Part shown: piece by piece, positions 30,060 through 37,088 of the stretch
Layout of the letters: the number at the start of each line of letters is the position of its first letter
How positions within the stretch are numbered: position 1 is the first letter of the stretch
Origin: a virus
DNA: 38,210 nucleotides
Reading direction: 5' to 3' (one strand)
IMG/VR virus record: IMGVR_UViG_3300044911_003754
Span: 1-38,210 of that record
Notes under the pieces: generated by a model
What the model was told of the DNA's origin: nothing
The model's database searches: none
Seen by the model: only the letters and a program-made list of their open reading frames with translations
Made by a program: the position numbers and the translations under genes

Positions 30060-30349
30060 CGCGTGAACACTTGGATGGGTTGGCCGTTGCCGTTCTCCCG
30101 GTGGTAGTTGAGCGCCAGCAGGTTCAGCGCGGCATCAGCCACGCGCCGTTGCGGCAGCACCTGTTCCACCAGCGACCGGCCGAGCGCCTGCATGGCGTAG
30201 GCCACCGCTTCCTCTTCCAGGTAGGGCAGCCATTCCTCGGGCAGCACGAGGCGGTTCCACTTGGCCGGGTGGGTGTCCGGCGATTGCGCGGCGGTCGTGT
30301 CGCTCACGCATTCCCAGAAGTCGCCGGCGTAGTAAGCCTGGGAGGGCAT
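30056..30349 (-). CDS. Hypothetical 97-aa head-tail region protein
   Basis: The product begins MPSQAYYAGDFWECVSDTTA and ends in a helix with RENGNGQPIQVFTR. Residues 5-32 repeat the AYxAGDxxxC...W pattern of the next gene, so a third carbohydrate-binding-like module may lie here. The remainder is a helical region that could be a connector or completion protein. ATGA joins it to the adaptor gene. Confidence 0.55.
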   Translation of the reverse strand: MPSQAYYAGDFWECVSDTTAAQSPDTHPAKWNRLVLPEEWLPYLEEEAVAYAMQALGRSLVEQVLPQRRVADAALNLLALNYHRENGNGQPIQVFTR

Positions 30350-30355
30350 GGTGGT

Positions 30356-30661
30356 TTAGCGAACCAAGGGCGTGGCGTGGATGTCGCTGCTGGTGGCGCC
30401 CTGCCGGATGAACTTGGCGGCCTTGGCCACGGACAGCGGCACGATGGCGGACCAGCCGGCCGCGAGGTAATGCCCCTCGCTGGCGGTCGGCGTGCCTGCG
30501 CCATCGAACACGGCCCGGATCGGTTGCGGCCCGTTGGTCAGCAACACGTGGGTGCAGGTAAAGTTGGCGGTGAGCGACACCGACGAGGCGGCCACGGCCA
30601 GGGCCTCGTCGGTCCCGGAAGGCCGCAGGTTGCTCAGGTCAAAATTGGGGGGCTGGTTCAT
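30356..30661 (-). CDS. Hypothetical 101-aa head protein
   Basis: The product begins MNQPPNFDLSNLRPSGTDEA and is beta-rich (VSLTANFTCTHVLLTNGPQP; AGWSAIVPLSVAKAAKFIRQ). It could be a small decoration or joining protein. ATGA couples it with the 125-aa gene. No family is recognised. Confidence 0.55.
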   Translation of the reverse strand: MNQPPNFDLSNLRPSGTDEALAVAASSVSLTANFTCTHVLLTNGPQPIRAVFDGAGTPTASEGHYLAAGWSAIVPLSVAKAAKFIRQGATSSDIHATPLVR

Positions 30662-31035
30662 GCGTAGGATTTGTGAAACCGTTTGGCGGCGCCATCGGTC
30701 ACGGAACCGACGGCGAGGGTGAGTTTGGCCGGGCGTTGGTTCACCCGGGCGTATTCGCTTTCGGGCCGCTTGAGCAGCCACGGCTTGAACTCGGGATCGA
30801 GCGGGTTGGCGCGTTGCATGCCCACCTGCGCCCAGTAGTGGAACGGGTCCATGCGGTGGGTGATTTCGCCCAGGCCGGGCAAGGGGGTGCCGCCGTCGTG
30901 ATTCATGCGGCCGATGGCCAGCATGCGCCGCTCGGCGTCGAGCGCCTGCGTCATTGCCTCGTCGGCCAGGAGTTCGTGCATCTCCTTCAGCTCCTCGGCG
31001 GACAAGTTCTCGGTCAGGGCTTCGAGCGCGGTCAT
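30658..31035 (-). CDS. Hypothetical 125-aa head-region protein
   Basis: The product begins MTALEALTENLSAEELKEMH, a helical start, and continues with a basic segment (KPWLLKRPESEYARVNQRPA). Its start lies 11 bases after a family-A repeat on the minus strand. It couples by ATGA to the 101-aa gene. Position between capsid and connector genes suggests a head-completion or assembly role. Confidence 0.55.
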   Translation of the reverse strand: MTALEALTENLSAEELKEMHELLADEAMTQALDAERRMLAIGRMNHDGGTPLPGLGEITHRMDPFHYWAQVGMQRANPLDPEFKPWLLKRPESEYARVNQRPAKLTLAVGSVTDGAAKRFHKSYA

Positions 31036-31045
31036 GGGATTGGGT

Positions 31046-31159
31046 TGAACAGCGAAGACGCGAAGGCGCGAAGCAGGGAAGCGGACAGGTTCTTTCCTGC
31101 TTTCCTGCCTTCCAGATTGCTGCGTCGGCCCTTTGCGTCCTTCGCGTCTTCGCTGTTCA
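31046..31159. repeat. Composite A-B-A repeat with a long inverted arm
   Basis: A reverse family-A copy (31046-31073), a family-B copy (31094-31118) and a forward family-A copy (31131-31159) fill the gap between the capsid-linked 187-aa gene and the 125-aa gene. GAACAGCGAAGACGCGAAGG and CCTTCGCGTCTTCGCTGTTC are exact reverse complements. A long hairpin with an internal loop is possible. Confidence 0.85.
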
Positions 31160-31213
31160 TTTCTGGTTTCAGGAAGGGGCGGCCGGCGAACCGGCCGCCC
31201 CGTGAGGGTCAGG

Positions 31214-31777
31214 TCAGGACCGGATGGCTTTCTCGGCCTGGTTGAGGTCGTAGCGTTCCACGAGGATCTGCACGCGACCTGCGGTCAGCACGCTCAGGTT
31301 GGCGCCCGTGGCGGTGAACACCGCATCCAGGTCCCACGCCACGATGAAGCTGCGGGGCTGGAGCTTGAGCAGCGTGTTTAACTTGGTGCGGAGCGACGCG
31401 ATCACGGTCGATTCCTCGGTGCCGTAGGTGCCGTCCACCGTGTCGGTGGCCACGTCGGTCACCAGTTCGGGCGTCGCCTCCACTTCGGTGGCGGCGCCGC
31501 AGACGCTGGTGGCGGCCTGGAAGCCGTCGTTGTCGTCGGTGCCGGAACTCAGGTCATAGCCAATGGCCATGGTCAGTTCCGTGATGCTCGGGCCGTCGAA
31601 ATCCTCCTGAAGGATGTGGCCGACGTAGCGGAACCGGGTGTTGGCCGGGATGCTGGCCATCAGCTCCTGCGTCTTCGACGTGGCGGCGGTGCCGGTCAGG
31701 TCGGTGAAATCCACAATGATGCTGTGGGTGGCGCCCAGCACTCGCTGGTCAATGGCGCTCAGGGGCGAAACAATCAT
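31214..31777 (-). CDS. Putative head decoration/structural protein
   Basis: The 187-aa product begins MIVSPLSAIDQRVLGATHSI and is beta-rich and acidic, with blocks such as TRFRYVGHILQEDFDGPSIT and TAGRVQILVERYDLNQAEKA. It follows the major capsid gene directly and has a good ribosome-binding site (GAGG, 8 nt spacing). This is the usual place for a decoration or head-fibre protein in this gene order. Identity inferred. Confidence 0.6.
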   Translation of the reverse strand: MIVSPLSAIDQRVLGATHSIIVDFTDLTGTAATSKTQELMASIPANTRFRYVGHILQEDFDGPSITELTMAIGYDLSSGTDDNDGFQAATSVCGAATEVEATPELVTDVATDTVDGTYGTEESTVIASLRTKLNTLLKLQPRSFIVAWDLDAVFTATGANLSVLTAGRVQILVERYDLNQAEKAIRS

Positions 31778-31816
31778 GTCTAGTTCCTCAGATGAAGGTT
31801 GTGGTTGCCGGTGGGG

Positions 31817-32854
31817 TTACGAGGTCGCCTTGATCGCGAAGTTCGCCTTCGGATGCAGGCAGCGCAGGCCCACGAGGTTCTTGAACTCGGCGCTCCAGCC
31901 GCTGCCGTCGTAGGCGAGTTCCTTCTCGTTCTCCATGTTGCCGTCGAGGGCTTCCCAGGTGCTCATCTTCAGGCCGTAGCAGTAGCGGCTCATCTTGGCC
32001 GCCGTGCCGCCCAGCGCCGTGTGGGCGAGGAACAGGCTCGGGACCAGCTCCAGCTTGCCCCAGTCACCCTGGAAGGTGTCGATGGTCTGCCAGAGCACGC
32101 GGGCCGCGAGGTCCGCGTTATAGCTGTTGGTCGCCCGGTAGGCGTTGGTGCCGCTGGCGAATCCGGTGAGCGTGCTGATCTGCTGCTTGAACAGCCGGCC
32201 GCACAGGCCCATGTAGGATTCGCCCAGCTTCACGCCGCCGCGTTCCCACGTCGCGCCCATCGCGCCGTTCAGCGTGTCCGCCGTGGTGCTGGCGGTCGCC
32301 GTGGTCAGGATCTGCGAGCTGTTGGGCAGGAAGTCCGACGCCACCGAATAACCGGCGGTGGCAATGCTCGTGGCCAGCCACCCGCCGACGCCGCGCAGCT
32401 TGTTGGGCAGCACCGCGGTGCCCAACTGCACTTCCTGTTCGGAAAGGTAGAGGGCTTCGAGGCAGTAGTTGAGCTGGCGCAGCGCCTTCATGCGCGCATA
32501 CGCCTTCTTGGACTTGATGCCCGCTTGGTTCTGGAACTCCGCGAGCGGCGAAACGCCCTTCACGGTGCGGTTGAACTGGAGCCGGCCCGCAACGACGGTG
32601 TATTCCAGTTGCGCGTTCTCCTCGCCGCCGGCCGGTTCGCCGTCAATCGTGGCGAGGTCCTGCACGGGTTCCTCCAGGTCGAACGGCCATTCGTCCACGA
32701 GGGACGACGGGGTTCCGATCCCGGTCTTCTTCACGGTGCTGACGAACGGCGTCTCCTTGCCGTCGAGGATCAGCACCTTGTCGAGCAGCGCCCGGCGGTC
32801 GCCGGTCGTGCTGGTGGTATTTCCGCCAACTTGGGTGGCGAGTAGTTGTGGCAT
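31817..32854 (-). CDS. Major capsid protein (SU10/DUF5309-like)
   Basis: The 345-aa product begins MPQLLATQVGGNTTSTTGDR and has TPFVSTVKKTGIGTPSSLVD followed by EWPFDLEEP, the pattern of SU10/DUF5309-type capsid proteins of the HK97 fold (a TPF...K...EW...D start). Later blocks (KKAYARMKALRQLNYCLEAL; LGGTAAKMSRYCYGLKMSTW) fit the spine-helix and A-domain layout. It sits directly downstream of a scaffolding gene, which agrees. No cleavage site or protease is visible, so maturation may be by scaffold release only. Confidence 0.8.
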   Translation of the reverse strand: MPQLLATQVGGNTTSTTGDRRALLDKVLILDGKETPFVSTVKKTGIGTPSSLVDEWPFDLEEPVQDLATIDGEPAGGEENAQLEYTVVAGRLQFNRTVKGVSPLAEFQNQAGIKSKKAYARMKALRQLNYCLEALYLSEQEVQLGTAVLPNKLRGVGGWLATSIATAGYSVASDFLPNSSQILTTATASTTADTLNGAMGATWERGGVKLGESYMGLCGRLFKQQISTLTGFASGTNAYRATNSYNADLAARVLWQTIDTFQGDWGKLELVPSLFLAHTALGGTAAKMSRYCYGLKMSTWEALDGNMENEKELAYDGSGWSAEFKNLVGLRCLHPKANFAIKATS

Positions 32855-32880
32855 GTGATGTGTCTCGGTCGTGCGCCGGG

Positions 32881-34029
32881 CTAGTAGTCCAGCGCCGCAA
32901 GCAGGGCTTTCTCACTGGGCTCCTGCTCAAACTGCTTCAGGGCAATCGCCTGTCGGCTCGCCGGCTGGCCGGTCGTGCGCGGGGCCGCCTTGGGGGCGGT
33001 CGCGCCCGGCCTAATTGCGGCGGGCTTGGCGGTGGCGGACGCGGCGGGCTTGCGGCTGAGTTCCAGCCGGTGATCGAGTTCGGCGAGCGCCACGGCCACC
33101 TTGAGGCCGAGCGGATGCCGCTTGATCTCGGGCGTGCCCATGTATTGCGCGAACCGGTTCCACCGGGGATCGAGCTTCCGGCGCAACTGGGCCACCGTGG
33201 CGGTGTCCTCGTCGGCCTCGGCCTCGCGGAGCTGGTTCAACACCTCGGCGCTGGTCTGCACCCACGGCGCGACGGTCTCCACCTGCTGCCGGGCTTCCGC
33301 CCGCGCCGTGGTCTCCATCTGTTGCCGCCGTTGACCCGCGGCCTGTTCGGCCGCCGTCAGCGTCGCCTTCGCCTCCGCCAGCTTGTCGCGCTGGTCGTCG
33401 GCGTAGTCGTTGAGCCATTCCCGCAGGCTTTCCTCGTCGGCCCCCACCCGGGGGTCCACCTTGCGGATTTGTTCCGCCACGGCGTCCGGGTTGGTCTTCA
33501 GCAGGGCCTTGAGTTCGCGGGCCGCCTTCAGTTCCGCGTCCGCCTTGGTGGCGCGTTCGCGGTGCGGTTTCAGCTCGGGGTCCTCCGGCGTCGCGGCGGG
33601 TTGGGCGTCCGGTTCCTTGGCTTGCGCCTTGGCTTCCAGGGCCTCCAGCCGTTCCTCCAGCGCCTTGCGCTTCGCGATCTCCTTGGCCAGCCGTCGGTAA
33701 GGCACCGTCTGCGGCGTCTCGTCCTCGGCCGGCGTCTCCGCTTCCGTCTCCGTGTCTCCCGTCTCCGCGTCTTCTGCGGGGTCCGTCCCTGAGTCAGTTT
33801 GAGCAGGCGTCTCGTGGGCTTCCGCCCCGCCTGCCTGATTTGAAAGATCGGTCGTGGTTTCCTCCGCGGCACTTACCGCGGCGGGGTCTCCAAACAGGCG
33901 GTCGATGTCCGCGATGAGGCTGGCCTCGACTTGCTGTTCGGATTGCTGGCTGGGCGCGAGTTGCGCTCCGGTCACCGGCGTTGGGGCCGCTAGGGCTCCG
34001 GGGGCGGTGGCCCCGTTCGGTTCAGTCAT
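32881..34029 (-). CDS. Scaffolding protein
   Basis: The 382-aa product is highly acidic in its first third (DAETGDTETEAETPAEDETP) and then has long coiled coils (ALEERLEALEAKAQAKEPDA; LAEAKATLTAAEQAAGQRRQ) and an Ala/Pro-rich C-terminus with QEPSEKALLAALDY. This composition and the place just before the capsid gene are typical of phage scaffolding proteins that shape the procapsid and are later released. No catalytic protease motif is seen, so it is not a fused protease-scaffold. Confidence 0.8.
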   Translation of the reverse strand: MTEPNGATAPGALAAPTPVTGAQLAPSQQSEQQVEASLIADIDRLFGDPAAVSAAEETTTDLSNQAGGAEAHETPAQTDSGTDPAEDAETGDTETEAETPAEDETPQTVPYRRLAKEIAKRKALEERLEALEAKAQAKEPDAQPAATPEDPELKPHRERATKADAELKAARELKALLKTNPDAVAEQIRKVDPRVGADEESLREWLNDYADDQRDKLAEAKATLTAAEQAAGQRRQQMETTARAEARQQVETVAPWVQTSAEVLNQLREAEADEDTATVAQLRRKLDPRWNRFAQYMGTPEIKRHPLGLKVAVALAELDHRLELSRKPAASATAKPAAIRPGATAPKAAPRTTGQPASRQAIALKQFEQEPSEKALLAALDY

Positions 34030-34092
34030 TTTGTTTTGGCTGCGGCGACAGACCGCAGAATTCAGGCGTGTCGCATCCCGGGGTTAATGACA

Positions 34093-34116
34093 CCCGCCGG
34101 TCACTCGACCGGCGGG
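34093..34116. terminator. Strong stem-loop between scaffold and 79-aa genes
   Basis: CCCGCCGGTC, a 4-nt ACTC loop and GACCGGCGGG form a perfect 10-bp stem in the gap before the scaffold gene. No T-run follows on the minus strand, so it may be a partial terminator or an RNA-processing site rather than a classical terminator. Confidence 0.5.
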
Positions 34117-34186
34117 CGCCGGAATGAAGCGGGGCCGCCAGACCGCGCTTGAGCCGGTTTCACCCGGCCCACTGCGCATAAAGCAG

Positions 34187-34229
34187 AGGCCCGCGAGGGC
34201 GACAATCGGGTGCCGTTCCTCGCGGGCCT
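34187..34229. repeat. 12-bp inverted repeat upstream of the capsid operon
   Basis: AGGCCCGCGAGG (34187-34198) and CCTCGCGGGCCT (34218-34229) are exact reverse complements around a 19-nt loop. With the stem at 34093-34116 it makes a double hairpin in the only gap longer than 200 bp in the head-gene region. The right side runs into CTTCGTGGG repeats related to family A. Confidence 0.65.
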
Positions 34230-34252
34230 TCGTGGGCCTTCGTGGGCGAAAC

Positions 34253-34492
34253 TCAGCGAGGCGGTGGGGTGGGCTCGCCTTGGAGCCGTTGCAGCTCCTC
34301 GCCCAAATCATCCAGCGCCGTGAACGCGCCGGACTCAAACTCGCGGTCGCCGCTCGGCAGCTTGCTCGGCGGCAGCTTGTGCCGCAGCAACGCCTCCGCC
34401 CGCCGCGCCCGGATCAGCATGAGCACCGCCGGCAACGTCTGGTCGTCTGGCGACACAGACCGCAGGATTTTGTGCGCCTGTTCCACGGTCAT
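34253..34492 (-). CDS. Hypothetical 79-aa protein after the portal gene
   Basis: The product begins MTVEQAHKILRSVSPDDQTL and contains ARRAEALLRHKLPPSKLPSG; helical and charged, with an acidic C-terminal helix (GAFTALDDLGEELQRLQGEP). It is coupled to the portal gene by ATGA. Small proteins in this place may be head-assembly factors. No family is recognised. Confidence 0.6.
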   Translation of the reverse strand: MTVEQAHKILRSVSPDDQTLPAVLMLIRARRAEALLRHKLPPSKLPSGDREFESGAFTALDDLGEELQRLQGEPTPPPR

Positions 34493-36660
34493 CGTCCGCC
34501 CTCCATCGGTTGCACGCCCAGCCGGCCGACCACCTTGTTCTGCTGCTGCACGGCGCTCTGCTGCCGGTTCTGCGCCCAGTTCTGCATGGCCAGGGCAAAC
34601 CGGCCCTCGGGATTGCCCACGAGTTCCTTCTGGTAAAACGGATTCGCGCCGACGATCTGCTGGGCAAAGCCCAACTGCGCGGGCGCGGTCGGGTCGTTCT
34701 CGACCAGCCGCGGCGGATTGCCGAGGAACATGGCGGCGATGTCCGCGTTGACCTGTTCCTGCAACTTGGCGCTGGCGCTGGCGTCGCTCACCAGCAGCGA
34801 TTGCGCGAGCAACGGGTCCACCGCCATCAGTTTCATCCGCACCAGTTGCGTCTTGTCGATGACGCCGGCCGCGTCCTCGGGCACCACGAACTGCGAGATG
34901 GCCTGAAGTTTCTTGATGCTGAACTCCATGTCCTGGTCGCGCACGTCGGTCTGCAAGATCAGCCCCGTCTCGCCCGCAATGACGGCGCCAGCCAGCTCGG
35001 GCTTGGGTGTGCCGGTCACGCCTTCCCATTCGGTCGGCGTCGTGTATTGCTGCATGAGCGCCCACATCTGCTGGAACACCTCGTTCCAGAGACTGAGGAA
35101 GTTCGACACCATGCGCTGCTGCTTCATCTGCACCCGGGCCGGCGCCGCCGTGGGCGTCATGCGACCGAACCGCTGGTCGGCGATCTCCATTTCCAGCCGG
35201 ATGATGCTTTCCGCCACGCCATCGTGGCCGGGCAATTCCATGAAGCGCGGTTCCTCGCCCCGCAGCGTCGGGATGCGCGCCGCCGGGCCGAACACGTCCT
35301 GTTCGTCCATCATGCGCGACGGCACCAAGCGCGGGGGCAGGGTGGTGAGCGAGGTCCGGTCGATGAGCGAATCCTGCTGCACCTTGATGCTGCGTTGCTG
35401 CGGGAACGCCCGTTCCGGCACGCCGCGGCTCGCGGTCAGGCTGCGGCACCACCATTCCGCCGCGCTGCTGGCGAAGGGCATCTTGCCATGCTTGAAGTCG
35501 CACAGGCCATGCCGGGCACACAGTTCCTTCTCGTTGTCCTCGGGGTCGTGCGTGAAGTGCGGCGAGAACACGGTCACGTAAACGCCGGGCACACCCCACT
35601 CGTCGAGGCGCGTGGTGTAGGCGGTGATGACTTCCACCAACTGCACGCCGTCCTCGGTGTCGGCCACGTAATCCGTCTCATGCACGCGGGCGCGGCCCTT
35701 GTCGGCCTCGTCGGTCCACGTCGAGTATTTGCCGCGGCTCGCCCACGCCTGTTCGATCCATTCGTGGTCCCAGCCGTCGGTGTATTCCTTGGCCCGCAGT
35801 TCGTCCTCGGCCAACCGCTCGCGCACGAACACCTGCCCGGTGGACGTGTCGCCCTGTTCGTCGGGCACGAACACGTCGCGCCACGGTTGCAAGGCGCGGA
35901 TCAGCGGCTGGTTCCGCATCAGCGCCGGCACGGCCAGCTCGATCGCTTCGCCGGCCCGCAGGGTCTTGACCAGCGCCTTGGCCTCGCTCACCGACAGCTC
36001 GGGCATCCGTTCCAGTTCCATGCCGTCAAGTTCCGCGGCCACGCGCTGCGCATACACCTGCCGCAACAGTTCGGCCGACAGTTCGTCCTGCATCGGGTCG
36101 GCCACCAGCACGGCCAAGTCGGGCGCGAGGCTCGCGGCGTCGTTGAAGCTGAGCTTCACCTTGCGTTTGCCCAGGCGCCGGTCCCAGCCGACTTGCACCA
36201 CCACCCAGCCGTAGGTGCGCTGGTATTGCGCGGCCAGCTCCACCTCGCGTTGCAACGATTCGTTGAGCTTGGTCCGCACCATCCAGTAAATCATGCGGCT
36301 CGCCACGGCGGCGGCGGCGGCGTCGCGCACCTGCGTGCCCTCGGCCTTGGTCAGCGAACGCCAGAAGGCATTCACCAGGATGTCCACGTCGTCGGCAATG
36401 ATGTCGTCGGCCAGCAACACGCGCTGGTCGCTGGCGCCCTCCCACGGCATCGCCTTGAAGTCGCCCGCCCCGTGCTTGCGACAGTCGCGGGACTGGTTCT
36501 CCCACAGGGCGAAGCGGATGCGTTCCGCGTCGTAAAGCCGGTTGAAGGCGCCGCCGCTGGGCGAGCACCGCTGGAAGGTCTGCGTGAGGTCCGCCAGCCG
36601 TGGCTGGTCGGGATCGAGCACCACGGAGGGTGACCCGTCATCGTGGTCGGTTGATGTCAT
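34489..36660 (-). CDS. Portal protein
   Basis: From ATG 36660 (MTSTDHDDGSPSVVLDPDQP) the product is 723 aa; an ATG at 36681 adds seven residues and neither start has a strong ribosome-binding site. Blocks such as MPWEGASDQRVLLADDIIAD, FNDAASLAPDLAVLVADPMQ, LQPWRDVFVPDEQGDTSTGQ and the C-terminal LSLWNEVFQQMWALMQQY fit the portal ring proteins of short-tailed phages: an N-terminal clip/wing region and a long helical crown. It forms the dodecameric vertex used for packaging and ejection. The order terminase-portal-scaffold-capsid supports this. Confidence 0.85.
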   Translation of the reverse strand: MTSTDHDDGSPSVVLDPDQPRLADLTQTFQRCSPSGGAFNRLYDAERIRFALWENQSRDCRKHGAGDFKAMPWEGASDQRVLLADDIIADDVDILVNAFWRSLTKAEGTQVRDAAAAAVASRMIYWMVRTKLNESLQREVELAAQYQRTYGWVVVQVGWDRRLGKRKVKLSFNDAASLAPDLAVLVADPMQDELSAELLRQVYAQRVAAELDGMELERMPELSVSEAKALVKTLRAGEAIELAVPALMRNQPLIRALQPWRDVFVPDEQGDTSTGQVFVRERLAEDELRAKEYTDGWDHEWIEQAWASRGKYSTWTDEADKGRARVHETDYVADTEDGVQLVEVITAYTTRLDEWGVPGVYVTVFSPHFTHDPEDNEKELCARHGLCDFKHGKMPFASSAAEWWCRSLTASRGVPERAFPQQRSIKVQQDSLIDRTSLTTLPPRLVPSRMMDEQDVFGPAARIPTLRGEEPRFMELPGHDGVAESIIRLEMEIADQRFGRMTPTAAPARVQMKQQRMVSNFLSLWNEVFQQMWALMQQYTTPTEWEGVTGTPKPELAGAVIAGETGLILQTDVRDQDMEFSIKKLQAISQFVVPEDAAGVIDKTQLVRMKLMAVDPLLAQSLLVSDASASAKLQEQVNADIAAMFLGNPPRLVENDPTAPAQLGFAQQIVGANPFYQKELVGNPEGRFALAMQNWAQNRQQSAVQQQNKVVGRLGVQPMEGGR

Positions 36661-36757
36661 GGCCTTGCGCTGCGCTGGCATCTGGCGGCCCCGACTCCGG
36701 CAAGGTCTGGCGCCAAGCTAAGGATTCACCGCCGGAAGGCAAGCCCCGCGCAGACGG

Positions 36758-36836
36758 TGAACAGCGAAGGCGCGAAGGCGCGAAGCGGGGAACGTCATGA
36801 CTTTGCCTTCCTTCGCGTCTTCGCGTCTTCGCTGTT
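36758..36836. repeat. Inverted pair of family-A repeats upstream of the portal gene
   Basis: A reverse copy (TGAACAGCGAAGGCGCGAAG, 36758-36785) and a forward copy (CTTCGCGTCTTCGCGTCTTC then GCTGT, 36809-36836) face each other across 23 bases. They can form a roughly 25-bp hairpin in the gap between the HTH gene and the portal gene. Confidence 0.85.
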
Positions 36837-36849
36837 AATCCCATGCCGG

Positions 36850-37056
36850 TCACTGCTGATACCCGCACAGTTCCCCCACATCCACCTTGCAATACCGCAC
36901 CCGTTTCCCGGTGCGCCCCACCTTGAGCGTCCGAATCCGGCGCAACTCCACCATCGCCCGGATGTCATCGCGCCGCAGCCCCGTAAACCGGCACACCGTT
37001 TCCAACGGCACCCACGCCGGCAACCCCATCCACGTCTTCCTGCTGATCTCGTCCAC
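36850..37056 (-). CDS. Small AlpA-like HTH protein between terminase and portal
   Basis: The 68-aa product (MDEISRKTWMGLPAWVPLET; VCRFTGLRRDDIRAMVELRR; IRTLKVGRTGKRVRYCKVD) has the HTH_17/excisionase layout with a basic wing. The start is a GTG at 37056 with AAAGGA four bases upstream; this Shine-Dalgarno sequence is provided by a family-B repeat. A DNA-binding protein between terminase and portal is unusual: it could be a late-gene regulator or a terminase small-subunit analogue that recognises the packaging site. Confidence 0.65.
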   Translation of the reverse strand: MDEISRKTWMGLPAWVPLETVCRFTGLRRDDIRAMVELRRIRTLKVGRTGKRVRYCKVDVGELCGYQQ

Positions 37057-37058
37057 GG

Positions 37059-37088
37059 TTCCTTTCCTGTTTTCCTGCCTTCCGAATT
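37059..37088 (+). repeat. Family-B repeat between terminase and the HTH gene
   Basis: TTCCTTTCCTGTTTTCCTGC then CTTCCGAATT. On the minus strand it reads GGAAGGCAGGAAAACAGG and AAAGGA, giving the ribosome-binding site of the HTH gene. Confidence 0.8.

Noticed and set aside
31046-31159. CRISPR array made of the A/B repeats
   Set aside because: The copies differ in orientation and spacing, lie at many separate junctions and show no regular spacers or cas genes.
34093-34116. Classical rho-independent terminator
   Set aside because: The stem is strong, but no run of T follows on the transcribed strand; it is listed only as a possible partial terminator or processing site.
34084-34338. 84-aa minus-strand frame in the gap before the scaffold gene
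   Set aside because: It crosses two strong hairpins, overlaps the 79-aa gene and has Arg/Pro-rich low-complexity sequence without coupling to neighbours.
34510-36633. 707-aa plus-strand frame opposite the portal gene
   Set aside because: It is the antisense shadow of the portal gene, with the same His/Gly/Arg bias and no motifs.
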